Shown here: one piece after another, positions 4,625-10,064 of the stretch
How the letters are laid out: every line of letters begins with the position of its first letter
Numbering within the stretch: the first letter of the stretch is position 1
Assembly (NCBI GenBank): GCA_014523665.1
Contig: JAATVR010000464.1
Coordinates: 1-10,064, forward strand
DNA length: 10,064 nucleotides
DNA from: Nitrososphaerales archaeon TH526
GTDB lineage: Archaea; Thermoproteota; Nitrososphaeria; Nitrososphaerales; Nitrososphaeraceae
Direction of reading: 5' to 3'
Position numbers and translations under genes: made by a program
The notes under the pieces: model-generated
Seen by the model: only the letters and a program-made list of their open reading frames with translations
Databases searched by the model: none
What the model was told of the DNA's origin: nothing

Positions 4625-6949
4625 GTGACTAAGCAAAATGATTCGACCGACACACAATCGACGTCCCCTGTTATTGCAGAGATTTACCGAAGATTGCATG
4701 ATAATATATCAAGATTTCAATCATTGACAAATAGACCTCTTACCATAAGCGAAAAGATACTCGTTGGTCATTTGGATCATCAAGTTGGACCTGAGCTAGA
4801 AAGTAATTTGACTAGGGGTAAGAGTTACGTTTCATTAAAGCTCGACAGGGTAGCGCTCCAGGATGTAACTGGACAAATGACGCTGCTTCAGTTCATGCAA
4901 GCTGGATTGCAACGCACAAAGGTCCCCACTACCGTCCATTGCGATCACCTGATCCAAGCTAGGGTTGAAGGGGAACAAGATACACGAGCAGCACTCTACG
5001 AAAATAGTGAGGTCTACCAGTTTTTGGAATCAGCTAGTAGAAAATACGGAATAGGCTTCTGGAAGCCTGGTTCAGGCATTATTCATCAAGTTGTCCTAGA
5101 AAATTATGCGTTTCCTGGTGGTCTAATGATTGGTACTGACTCCCACACACCCAATGCGGGTGGTCTTGGTATGCTTGCTATTGGAGTTGGAGGATTAGAC
5201 GCTGCCGAAGTGATGGCAGGACTGCCTTGGGAATTGTTGTACCCCAAGCGAATTGGAGTGCTTCTCACTGGAAAGCTTAATGGATGGACTTCTCCTAAGG
5301 ATATTATTTTACATGTAGCTTCAATCTTGACTGTATCAGGGGGCACGAACGCGATAATTGAATATTTTGGTCCAGGTTGCTCTACCCTCAGCTGCACCGG
5401 GAAGGCAACTATTACCAACATGGGAGCGGAGATTGGCGCGACAACTTCAATTTTTCCTTATGACAGAAAAATGGGCGAATATCTGGCAGCTACAGGAAGG
5501 AGCGAAATAGCTGAACTCGCGAACCGACATTCTAACATACTGCAACATGATCCAGATATAGAGAGGGAAATACTACAGAACCGGGAGAACGCCTCAAAGT
5601 ACTACGATCAACTGATAGAGCTGAATCTTTCCGAATTAGAACCGTATATAGTAGGTCCTCATACACCAGATCTCGCTCGCCCGGTCTCTAAAATGGCATT
5701 TGACGTGAAGAGAAACGGATACGTAGACGAAATATCTGTTGCATTAATAGGTAGCTGCACCAATTCGTCGTATGAAGATATGTCACGTGCGGCCGATGTT
5801 GCGGAACAGGCCAGTGAGCGTGGGTTGAAGACAAGGATACCTTTGCAGGTCACACCTGGTTCTGAAATGATAAGGACTACAATTGAGCGAGATGGACAGA
5901 TGGATTTGCTTAAAATGATTGGAGCTAATGTCCTTGCTAATGCGTGTGGACCATGCATCGGTCAATGGCAGAGGTCTGAATTGAAAACAGGTGTTCCTAA
6001 TTCTATTGTCACATCGTATAATCGCAATTTTCCAGGTAGAAATGATGGTAGACGGGAGACTATGAATTTTATCACCAGTCCAGAGATGGTCGTTGCTCTC
6101 GCATTGGTCGGAAGGTTATCATTTAATCCCCTAAAGGACGAATTGGTAGCCAGCGACGGAAGCTTGTTCAAACTTGAGCCACCCAAGATTGCACCAGAAA
6201 TTCCTAAGCAAGGATTCTCCTACGTTGCTGAAACATATGTCGCACCATCCAGCCATCCGGAAAGCATCAGTGTCGCTATCAGAAATGATAGCCAAAGGCT
6301 TCAAAAGCTTGAGCCCTTCCCGCCATGGGATGGAAGGGATTTTGAAGACCTTGTAATACTGGCTAAGGTTGATGGGAAATGTACCACCGACCATATTTCT
6401 CCAGCAGGAGCATGGCTCATGTATCGAGGTCATCTTGATAAAATAAGTGATAATTTACTCCTAGGAGCAATGAATTCATTTAACGGAAAAATTGGTGTTG
6501 GAAAGAACGTATTAAACAATCAGATTGCTCCTTTTCCAGAAATTGCTAGAATGTACAGAAATCAAGGAATTAAATGGATCATCATTGGCGACTTGAACTA
6601 CGGAGAAGGCAGTAGTAGAGAGCACGCTGCCATGTCTCCAAGGTATTTAGGTTGTGTTGCGGTAATCGCTCGAAGTTTTGCAAGAATTCATGAAACCAAT
6701 TTGAAGAAGCAGGGCGTCTTTGCGGCTACCTTTGCCAATAAATCAGACTATGCAAAAGTACTTGAAGATGACAGGATAAGTATACACGGGTTAAGTCGAT
6801 TAGAACCCGGCAGACCTCTGGAGTGTATACTACACCATGGTAACCAAGAGAGTGAGACAATCTTGCTCCAGCATTCGTACAATGAATCTCAAATAGAATG
6901 GTTCAGAATGGGTTCTGCACTCAACATAATTAGAAATCAAAAAACATGA
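4625..6949 (+). CDS. acnA: Aconitate hydratase (aconitase)
   Basis: The 774-residue enzyme interconverts citrate and isocitrate through cis-aconitate in the citric acid cycle, in the cytoplasm, using a [4Fe-4S] cluster. The three cluster cysteines are Cys378 (IGSCTNSS) and Cys441 and Cys444 (ACGPCIGQW). Active-site stretches are present: HCDHLI at 105, TDSHTPNAGG at 171, SYNRNFPGRNDGR at 464, TTDHISPAG at 587 and the swivel-domain YGEGSSREHAA at 659. Domains 1-3 span about 35-500 and the swivel domain about 570-770. The length and motifs match mitochondrial-type aconitase. The start is GTG: the overlapping ATG at 4623 hits a stop at once, and the TATA box supports 4625. It stands alone with its own promoter. 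It is one of the surest calls here; the symbol acnA/acn follows family use. Confidence 0.96.
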   Translation: MTKQNDSTDTQSTSPVIAEIYRRLHDNISRFQSLTNRPLTISEKILVGHLDHQVGPELESNLTRGKSYVSLKLDRVALQDVTGQMTLLQFMQAGLQRTKVPTTVHCDHLIQARVEGEQDTRAALYENSEVYQFLESASRKYGIGFWKPGSGIIHQVVLENYAFPGGLMIGTDSHTPNAGGLGMLAIGVGGLDAAEVMAGLPWELLYPKRIGVLLTGKLNGWTSPKDIILHVASILTVSGGTNAIIEYFGPGCSTLSCTGKATITNMGAEIGATTSIFPYDRKMGEYLAATGRSEIAELANRHSNILQHDPDIEREILQNRENASKYYDQLIELNLSELEPYIVGPHTPDLARPVSKMAFDVKRNGYVDEISVALIGSCTNSSYEDMSRAADVAEQASERGLKTRIPLQVTPGSEMIRTTIERDGQMDLLKMIGANVLANACGPCIGQWQRSELKTGVPNSIVTSYNRNFPGRNDGRRETMNFITSPEMVVALALVGRLSFNPLKDELVASDGSLFKLEPPKIAPEIPKQGFSYVAETYVAPSSHPESISVAIRNDSQRLQKLEPFPPWDGRDFEDLVILAKVDGKCTTDHISPAGAWLMYRGHLDKISDNLLLGAMNSFNGKIGVGKNVLNNQIAPFPEIARMYRNQGIKWIIIGDLNYGEGSSREHAAMSPRYLGCVAVIARSFARIHETNLKKQGVFAATFANKSDYAKVLEDDRISIHGLSRLEPGRPLECILHHGNQESETILLQHSYNESQIEWFRMGSALNIIRNQKT

Positions 6950-7060
6950 ATCGGTCCATTATGCATTAAATCTTTCAAACTTACCGTATTTCAATGAAGA
7001 ATAGGCAAACAAATAACATAATTATCTATGTCCTGATTTGGCATCCAGAACCACACTACT

Positions 7061-7195
7061 ATGATCTTGAACATATCGATCAACCCTTTCTTCGTTGGCT
7101 CATGTTCTAGAAGAGCCTTTCATATTGCGAAACCACGGACAATGTCAATGGTTCTTTTTGACGACAAAGGCCATTTTAAGGTAATTTATTCCTAA
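7061..7195 (+). CDS. Possible small protein, 44 residues
   Basis: The frame runs MILNISINPFFVGSCSRR, then AFHIAKPRTMSMVLFDDKG and HFKVIYS before a stop. The tail reads like a beta hairpin (MSMVLFDDKGHFKVIYS), and the middle is basic with one cysteine, so it looks more protein-like than most chance frames. No ribosome binding site is seen. An AT-rich stretch around 7014-7026 could be a TATA region with a leader of about 16 bases. I do not recognise a family. It may also be the end of a decayed gene, since the frame is open back to 7037 before a stop. Confidence 0.35.
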   Translation: MILNISINPFFVGSCSRRAFHIAKPRTMSMVLFDDKGHFKVIYS

Positions 7196-7312
7196 AAATG
7201 TTCGGGCCCGCATGCAGCTTTGGAGCTATTGTCCAATATTTGTTACTTATCATCTATGTTCCTCAAAATTAGAAAACATTTGATTGTGATTTTATGTATT
7301 GTTGTTGAGAAA

Positions 7313-7323
7313 GCTTAATAAGC
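7313..7323 (+). promoter_or_regulatory. Palindromic TATA element of the zinc-ribbon gene
   Basis: GCTTA A TAAGC is a perfect inverted repeat whose middle, TTAATAA, resembles an archaeal TATA box. It predicts a start near 7344 and a leader of about 15 bases. The symmetry could also allow a dimeric regulator to compete with TATA-binding protein. Confidence 0.4.
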
Positions 7324-7359
7324 ACATTTCTTGTCATAAGGTGATAAGGCTAAAGGAGT

Positions 7360-7617
7360 ATGACGTGTAAAGGAATATGTTCTAGGCATAAGGCTCAGAA
7401 GCCAGTAGGTATGGGAAGATATGCTAATGGGCAAAAAAGATGTCAGATATGTGAAATATTTCTGAAATGGGAAGGATTGTGGTGCCCATGTTGTGGGTAC
7501 AGATTAAGAACCAAACCTAGAAATTTGAAGTATAAAGCTAAATTGCGACAACGCGAAACAGTTATCACTGTACATGAAAACATGATCGTCAAGAGAATAC
7601 CAGTGACTAGCCCTTAA
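7360..7617 (+). CDS. Small zinc-ribbon protein typical of Thaumarchaeota
   Basis: The 85-residue basic protein carries a probable zinc ribbon: CQIC at Cys28 and Cys31, then WCPCCGYRLR with Cys42, Cys44 and Cys45. An N-terminal CKGIC (Cys3, Cys7) with His10 may add a second metal site or complete the first. The RLRTKPRNLKYKAKLR stretch (48-63) is very basic and could contact nucleic acid. I recall close relatives as abundant multi-copy small proteins in Nitrososphaera-like genomes, usually annotated as hypothetical; that is from memory. GGAG at 7355-7358 is only one base from the ATG, too near for an ordinary ribosome site, so translation from a short leader is likely. The role is unknown; nucleic-acid binding is inference. 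Confidence 0.85.
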   Translation: MTCKGICSRHKAQKPVGMGRYANGQKRCQICEIFLKWEGLWCPCCGYRLRTKPRNLKYKAKLRQRETVITVHENMIVKRIPVTSP

Positions 7618-7618
7618 A

Positions 7619-7629
7619 TTTTTGTTTTT
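7619..7629 (+). terminator. T-rich terminator after the zinc-ribbon gene
   Basis: Two T5 runs separated by G follow the stop directly. A small hairpin ATGGC(ATAG)GCCAT followed by more T lies at 7652-7668 and may serve as backup. Confidence 0.45.
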
Positions 7630-7709
7630 GGCGTCATACGTAGCAATGGTTATGGCATAGGCCATTTTGCTTTCGTAGGGAAAAATCAGCTGTTGGATTA
7701 AATAGTTTT

Positions 7710-7759
7710 GTATATACTCTTGAGTGTATGCGCGCTCGCTGAGCGCGCTATCTATATAC
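7710..7759. repeat. GC-rich palindrome with TATA-like outer arms
   Basis: The core is a perfect 8-bp hairpin, GCGCGCTC (7730-7737), loop GCT, GAGCGCGC (7741-7748). Outer arms GTATATA (7710-7716) and TATATAC (7753-7759) are also perfect complements. Between left arm and core, ACTC(TT)GAGT forms a small hairpin of its own. Each outer arm resembles a TATA box pointing inward. The core is strikingly GC-rich for this AT-rich DNA. Confidence 0.6.
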
Positions 7760-7904
7760 CATTATTACACGTAATCATTTCTGATTGATTGTAAAACTAC
7801 AAGGTCAAGTGAGTAATGAACTGACATATGCATTCAGGCAGAGTCACACACCTCTCCAAAGGTAAATAAGATGCTAGGCTGAAAATTGAGCGTTGGTTGA
7901 TGGT

Positions 7905-8005
7905 GGGTTGTACCCGTTAGTAATTACCGAGCCGAAAATGCATCACAAGAATCACTGAGTTGCCGAGATTGGGTAGATAGGTTAAACAGTCCATTAATAC
8001 AACCC
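7905..8005. repeat. Long-range 8-bp inverted repeat
   Basis: GGGTTGTA (7905-7912) and TACAACCC (7998-8005) are perfect complements 85 bases apart. They could close a structured RNA domain, but I recognise no known RNA class and the pairing may be chance. Confidence 0.25.
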
Positions 8006-8104
8006 CGACCCATAGGTGATCATGGGAGGAGCAATGTAGGACGATAGAAGATCGAACAATTTCAACATTGAACGAATACTAAATCGTACAAGATCTCAGG
8101 TTTG

Positions 8105-8202
8105 CTTTCAGTAGCTAACTGAGTAGCTGATATATTTATAGGAAATTTGAGTACTGCTACTAGTAGTATCAGTAGTTCGGAAATGATAAATTGGTCGGAA
8201 AT
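8105..8202. repeat. Cluster of short AGTAG-type repeats and TCGGAAAT direct repeats
   Basis: AGTAG or close variants occur around 8110, 8121, 8165 and 8171, including the perfect palindrome CTACTAGTAG at 8157-8166 flanked by ACTG/CAGT. TCGGAAAT occurs at 8177-8184 and 8195-8202, 18 bases apart. A TATA-like ATATATTTATA lies near 8130-8140. Together this looks like a protein-binding region or a decayed repeat. Confidence 0.3.
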
Positions 8203-8234
8203 AATATTATGACCCAAATCCAGTAATAGATATT

Positions 8235-8242
8235 TTTATAAT
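8235..8242 (+). promoter_or_regulatory. TATA box of the candidate small RNA
   Basis: TTTATAAT, a close match to an archaeal TATA box, is centred 26 bases before 8264-8265, the base before a long hairpin. It also lies in a 7-bp inverted repeat (AGATATT 8228-8234 with AATATCT 8240-8246). Confidence 0.45.
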
Positions 8243-8264
8243 ATCTTATCTATCATATCCATTG

Positions 8265-8338
8265 AGATCACATCTATTGCAGTCAATAGAGGTGATCAAC
8301 ACAATTGTCATTCAAGTTAGAACAACTTGGTTTCTTTA
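8265..8338 (+). ncRNA. Candidate structured small RNA
   Basis: No ATG lies in this segment. Bases 8266-8279 and 8284-8297 form a 14-position stem with 13 matches (one A-G mismatch at 8272/8291) and a CAGT loop. A second stem, CAAGTT (8313-8318) with AACTTG (8324-8329), is followed by GTTTCTTT, a weak T-rich end. A TATA box places the predicted transcript start at the foot of the first stem. Promoter, long hairpin, second hairpin and T-rich end together make a coherent small-RNA unit of about 74 bases. I match it to no known family. A bidirectional terminator or protein-binding palindrome is the alternative. Confidence 0.45.
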
Positions 8339-8517
8339 ATACAAGTATATAACAATCGCCTTAAGAAAAGATGATAGGCTATTTATCTCCCTTAGGTTAC
8401 AATATAAAAGCTCTCATATAGAGTCACCAGAACTTGCAAGAAAAGGTTAAAAACTAAATATCTTTATTAAAATAAGGAATAGAGGTCTGAATTAGCAGCC
8501 AGGCTGACCCAGTCGTT

Positions 8518-8673
8518 TTAGAAGACTACTCGTTCAATTCTTCTAACTGTACCGACAGGCCTCGCTGCGTACTCGTGAATGATCGTACCAGCAGGATCAA
8601 CTAACTGAAAAATCGCACCGGTAGTAGGAGGAGTCATGACAGCACCGCCATTGAGAAAAATATCCGACATCAT
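8518..8673 (-). CDS. Small protein of unknown function, 51 residues
   Basis: The protein reads MMSDIFLNGGAVMTPPTTG, then AIFQLVDPAGTIIHEYAARP and VGTVRRIERVVF. The tail suggests beta strands (AIFQLVDPAGTIIHEY; GTVRRIERVVF) with a turn at DPAG, a compact beta-rich fold. I do not recognise the family. The longer frame back to 8751 adds a poor-quality N-terminus that covers the TATA element, so I reject it; the ATG at 8670 is an equal alternative start. A TATA element at 8729-8737 predicts a leader of about 35 bases. The gene diverges from the large membrane protein gene at 8905. A minus-strand T5 at 8453-8449 may end transcription. Confidence 0.5.
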   Translation of the reverse strand: MMSDIFLNGGAVMTPPTTGAIFQLVDPAGTIIHEYAARPVGTVRRIERVVF

Positions 8674-8728
8674 GTGACAGCCTGACGATGACAAGAATCC
8701 GACGAGAAGGCGACAGAACCTTGGCAAG

Positions 8729-8737
8729 ATATTATTT
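8729..8737 (-). promoter_or_regulatory. TATA box of the 51-residue protein gene
   Basis: On the minus strand it reads AAATAATAT, centred about 26 bases before 8707. This supports a start codon at 8673 or 8670 and excludes the longer frame start at 8751. Confidence 0.4.
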
Positions 8738-8865
8738 GACCAAAGCAGCAAGAATAAGAATCAAAAAATAAACACACCCTTGGATTAGATTGCTGATGAT
8801 GAAGCATACCTTGTGGTCAAAATCTGGTTTTTAAAAGTATAAGCAGTTCAGCAATTTGCCGAAAC

Positions 8866-8887
8866 GTATATAGAAGACTATATAATG
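8866..8887 (+). promoter_or_regulatory. Two candidate TATA boxes of the membrane protein gene
   Basis: GTATATAG (8866-8873) predicts a start near 8895 and CTATATAAT (8879-8887) a start near 8909, at the ATG. Either gives a very short or no leader. Confidence 0.45.
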
Positions 8888-8904
8888 ATGTGTCGACTAC
8901 AAAA

Positions 8905-10064
8905 ATGCCATTGGTAGTCACTACAACTATCATTAACAAAAAAACTTATTTGATGACGTTTATTGCTTGGGCCATAATAGTTACCGATGTAATCTTTGGC
9001 ACCTTTTTTGACGTTTTGGGAAAGCCTCTTACTTCTTCTTTTGGTGTAATATTATTTATAACAATGAGTATCACTGTATTTTTTGCAGGTCTGTATGCCC
9101 TTAGACATTATATGGTTGCATTGCGCAAAGTCCTTGAGGCTCCTTCGTTTTTTAATAGGCTGTACAAGGCAACACCAATTTTTCTTTATGCACTTTTAGT
9201 CATCTTTGGAGCTATCATTGTTGAAATGGTGTTATTTTCACAATATAGCACTTACCTGCTGATTCTAATTCTCTTAATAAGTGCAGTAGCCATCTTGTTC
9301 TTTGGTTTTCGCACTTACAATTTCTTGTCATGGTTCAATTCGAGTGCCAACAAACGACACAATATCATGATATTGGCATTTGCTGTATCATCGATGCTCC
9401 TTTGCATCAGCACGACAGTTGCTATTGCACTTGATATAAAGGAATTAGTCGTTTCAAGACCACCCTCCATAGATCTAAATTTCCCAGCTAGCAATTCTAT
9501 GGCAAGCAGACACTTAACTAGTATAGAACTTATCATTCATCTCTATGGGTTTCTTGTCCCTCAAGTTACTGCTATTGCTATCGCAGAAACAGTTGCTGTT
9601 GCATTTTTCCTTCGTTATTTTAAGGATCAGATAGGAAGAGCAACATTTTGGACACTTATAATTTTACCACCTGTACTTTTTTTAACTGGGGTATTTGGTC
9701 CTCAATTTTTAAAGTCAACTGGAAGTGAATTTGTATATATGGAGTCCAGGTTCCTTATCTTTAGGGTAATGGGTACCGCAGGATGGGTTGTAGCTGATTT
9801 TGTAATAGCTTATGCATATATTTTAGTAGCAAAAACTCTTGGACGGGAAATTACCTCTTCTCGTAATAAGATCATTAACTATTTGATTATAGCAGCATTC
9901 GCAACCATTTTAATTTCTCCAACGACCAATAACTGGATAACCAACAATTCTTATCCACCCTTTGGAGCAATCCAACGTGCCTTTCTTGTGCTTGCTTCTT
10001 TTCTCTTTAGCTTAGGAATATACTCTGTCGCGCTGTCAGTGGCCCAAGATTCAGAATTGCGTCA
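8905..10064 (+). CDS. Polytopic membrane protein, thaumarchaeal family, 3' end outside window
   Basis: The frame starts MPLVVTTTIINKKTYLM and stays open to the window end, giving 386 residues so far. About ten hydrophobic helices are visible, near residues 16-37, 47-67, 91-112, 115-134, 153-177, 206-236, 248-266, 287-311, 323-339 and 357-380. The C-terminal part seen, with NNSYPPFGAIQRAFLVLASFL, then SLGIYSVALSVAQDSELR, matches a motif I remember from a multi-copy family of membrane proteins in ammonia-oxidising archaea, of unknown function. The rarity of charge inside the helices fits a transporter- or sensor-like integral protein, but no transporter motif is seen. GTG at 8890 is an alternative start five codons upstream; ATG 8905 fits the TATA boxes. 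The minus-strand frame 9315-9536 is its shadow. Confidence 0.85.
   Translation, partial: MPLVVTTTIINKKTYLMTFIAWAIIVTDVIFGTFFDVLGKPLTSSFGVILFITMSITVFFAGLYALRHYMVALRKVLEAPSFFNRLYKATPIFLYALLVIFGAIIVEMVLFSQYSTYLLILILLISAVAILFFGFRTYNFLSWFNSSANKRHNIMILAFAVSSMLLCISTTVAIALDIKELVVSRPPSIDLNFPASNSMASRHLTSIELIIHLYGFLVPQVTAIAIAETVAVAFFLRYFKDQIGRATFWTLIILPPVLFLTGVFGPQFLKSTGSEFVYMESRFLIFRVMGTAGWVVADFVIAYAYILVAKTLGREITSSRNKIINYLIIAAFATILISPTTNNWITNNSYPPFGAIQRAFLVLASFLFSLGIYSVALSVAQDSELR

Larger units (their letters stand above)
6950..7359. other. Intergenic region with a possible small ORF
   Basis: No clear terminator follows aconitase; the first T5 tract is at 7155-7159. A 44-codon ORF at 7061-7195 is the only coding candidate. 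A GC-rich palindrome CGGGCCCG lies at 7203-7210 just after it. The right end holds the zinc-ribbon gene promoter. Confidence 0.5.
7618..8517. other. About 900 bases without a gene, rich in inverted repeats
   Basis: The frames I checked on both strands are short; the longest noticed is a 29-codon minus-strand ORF at 7924-8013 with no features. The region instead contains a GC-rich palindrome (7710-7759), an 8-bp long-range inverted repeat (7905-7912 with 7998-8005), a cluster of AGTAG-like repeats (8105-8175) and a probable small RNA (about 8265-8338). It resembles none of tRNA, rRNA, RNase P RNA or SRP RNA that I could match by eye. Confidence 0.55.

Noticed and set aside
7730..7748. Similarity of the GC-rich hairpin to GCTC-rich parvovirus terminal repeats
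   Set aside because: Only a short GC-rich string is shared and there is no replication gene nearby; coincidence.
7924..8013. 29-codon minus-strand frame in the long gap
   Set aside because: No start signal and no recognisable residues pattern.
8521..8560. GTTCAATTC resembling a tRNA T-loop
   Set aside because: The flanking bases do not pair as a T-stem, no anticodon or acceptor stem fits, and it lies inside a coding frame.
9315..9536. Minus-strand frame across the membrane protein gene
   Set aside because: Shadow of the polytopic membrane protein, which has clear helices in the other strand.

Overview
The window looks like part of a soil-type ammonia-oxidising archaeon (Thaumarchaeota/Nitrososphaeria, probably Nitrososphaerales). 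The grounds are AT-rich DNA, genes with archaeal TATA boxes about 26 bases before the predicted transcript start, few Shine-Dalgarno sites, apparently leaderless transcripts, and several small protein types I remember from that phylum: a CPCC zinc ribbon, a roadblock-like DUF6659-type tail, and a repeated polytopic membrane family. The family links come from memory and motif reading, not from a search.

Layout, left to right. The 3' end of a small thaumarchaeal protein gene (2-208, +) ends in a T-tract. A membrane sensor histidine kinase (436-2307, -) follows, with a large extracytoplasmic Cache-like sensor and a complete kinase core but no response regulator beside it. A 52-residue single-helix protein (2596-2754, +) and a 55-residue two-helix protein (3230-3397, -) flank a stretch with no convincing gene. 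A small conserved-looking protein (3805-4131, +) probably starts at its second ATG, because a TATA box lies just upstream of the first. An aconitase of full family length (4625-6949, +) has a GTG start about 26 bases from a TATA box. Then come a possible 44-residue ORF (7061-7195, +) and a zinc-ribbon protein (7360-7617, +).

About 900 bases without a gene (7618-8517) hold the most interesting DNA. There is a GC-rich palindrome with TATA-like arms (7710-7759), a cluster of short repeats (8105-8202), and a likely structured small RNA (about 8265-8338). That RNA candidate has a TATA box, a 13-of-14 bp hairpin starting at the predicted transcript start, a second hairpin and a T-rich end. After it, a 51-residue protein gene (8518-8673, -) diverges from a large polytopic membrane protein (8905 to the window end, +) that is cut off by the window.

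The genes do not form one operon. Strands alternate and most genes have their own promoter. The only clear metabolic role is aconitase in the citric acid cycle; the kinase is a signalling protein with unknown ligand and partner. I found no tRNA, rRNA, CRISPR array, transposase or phage gene.
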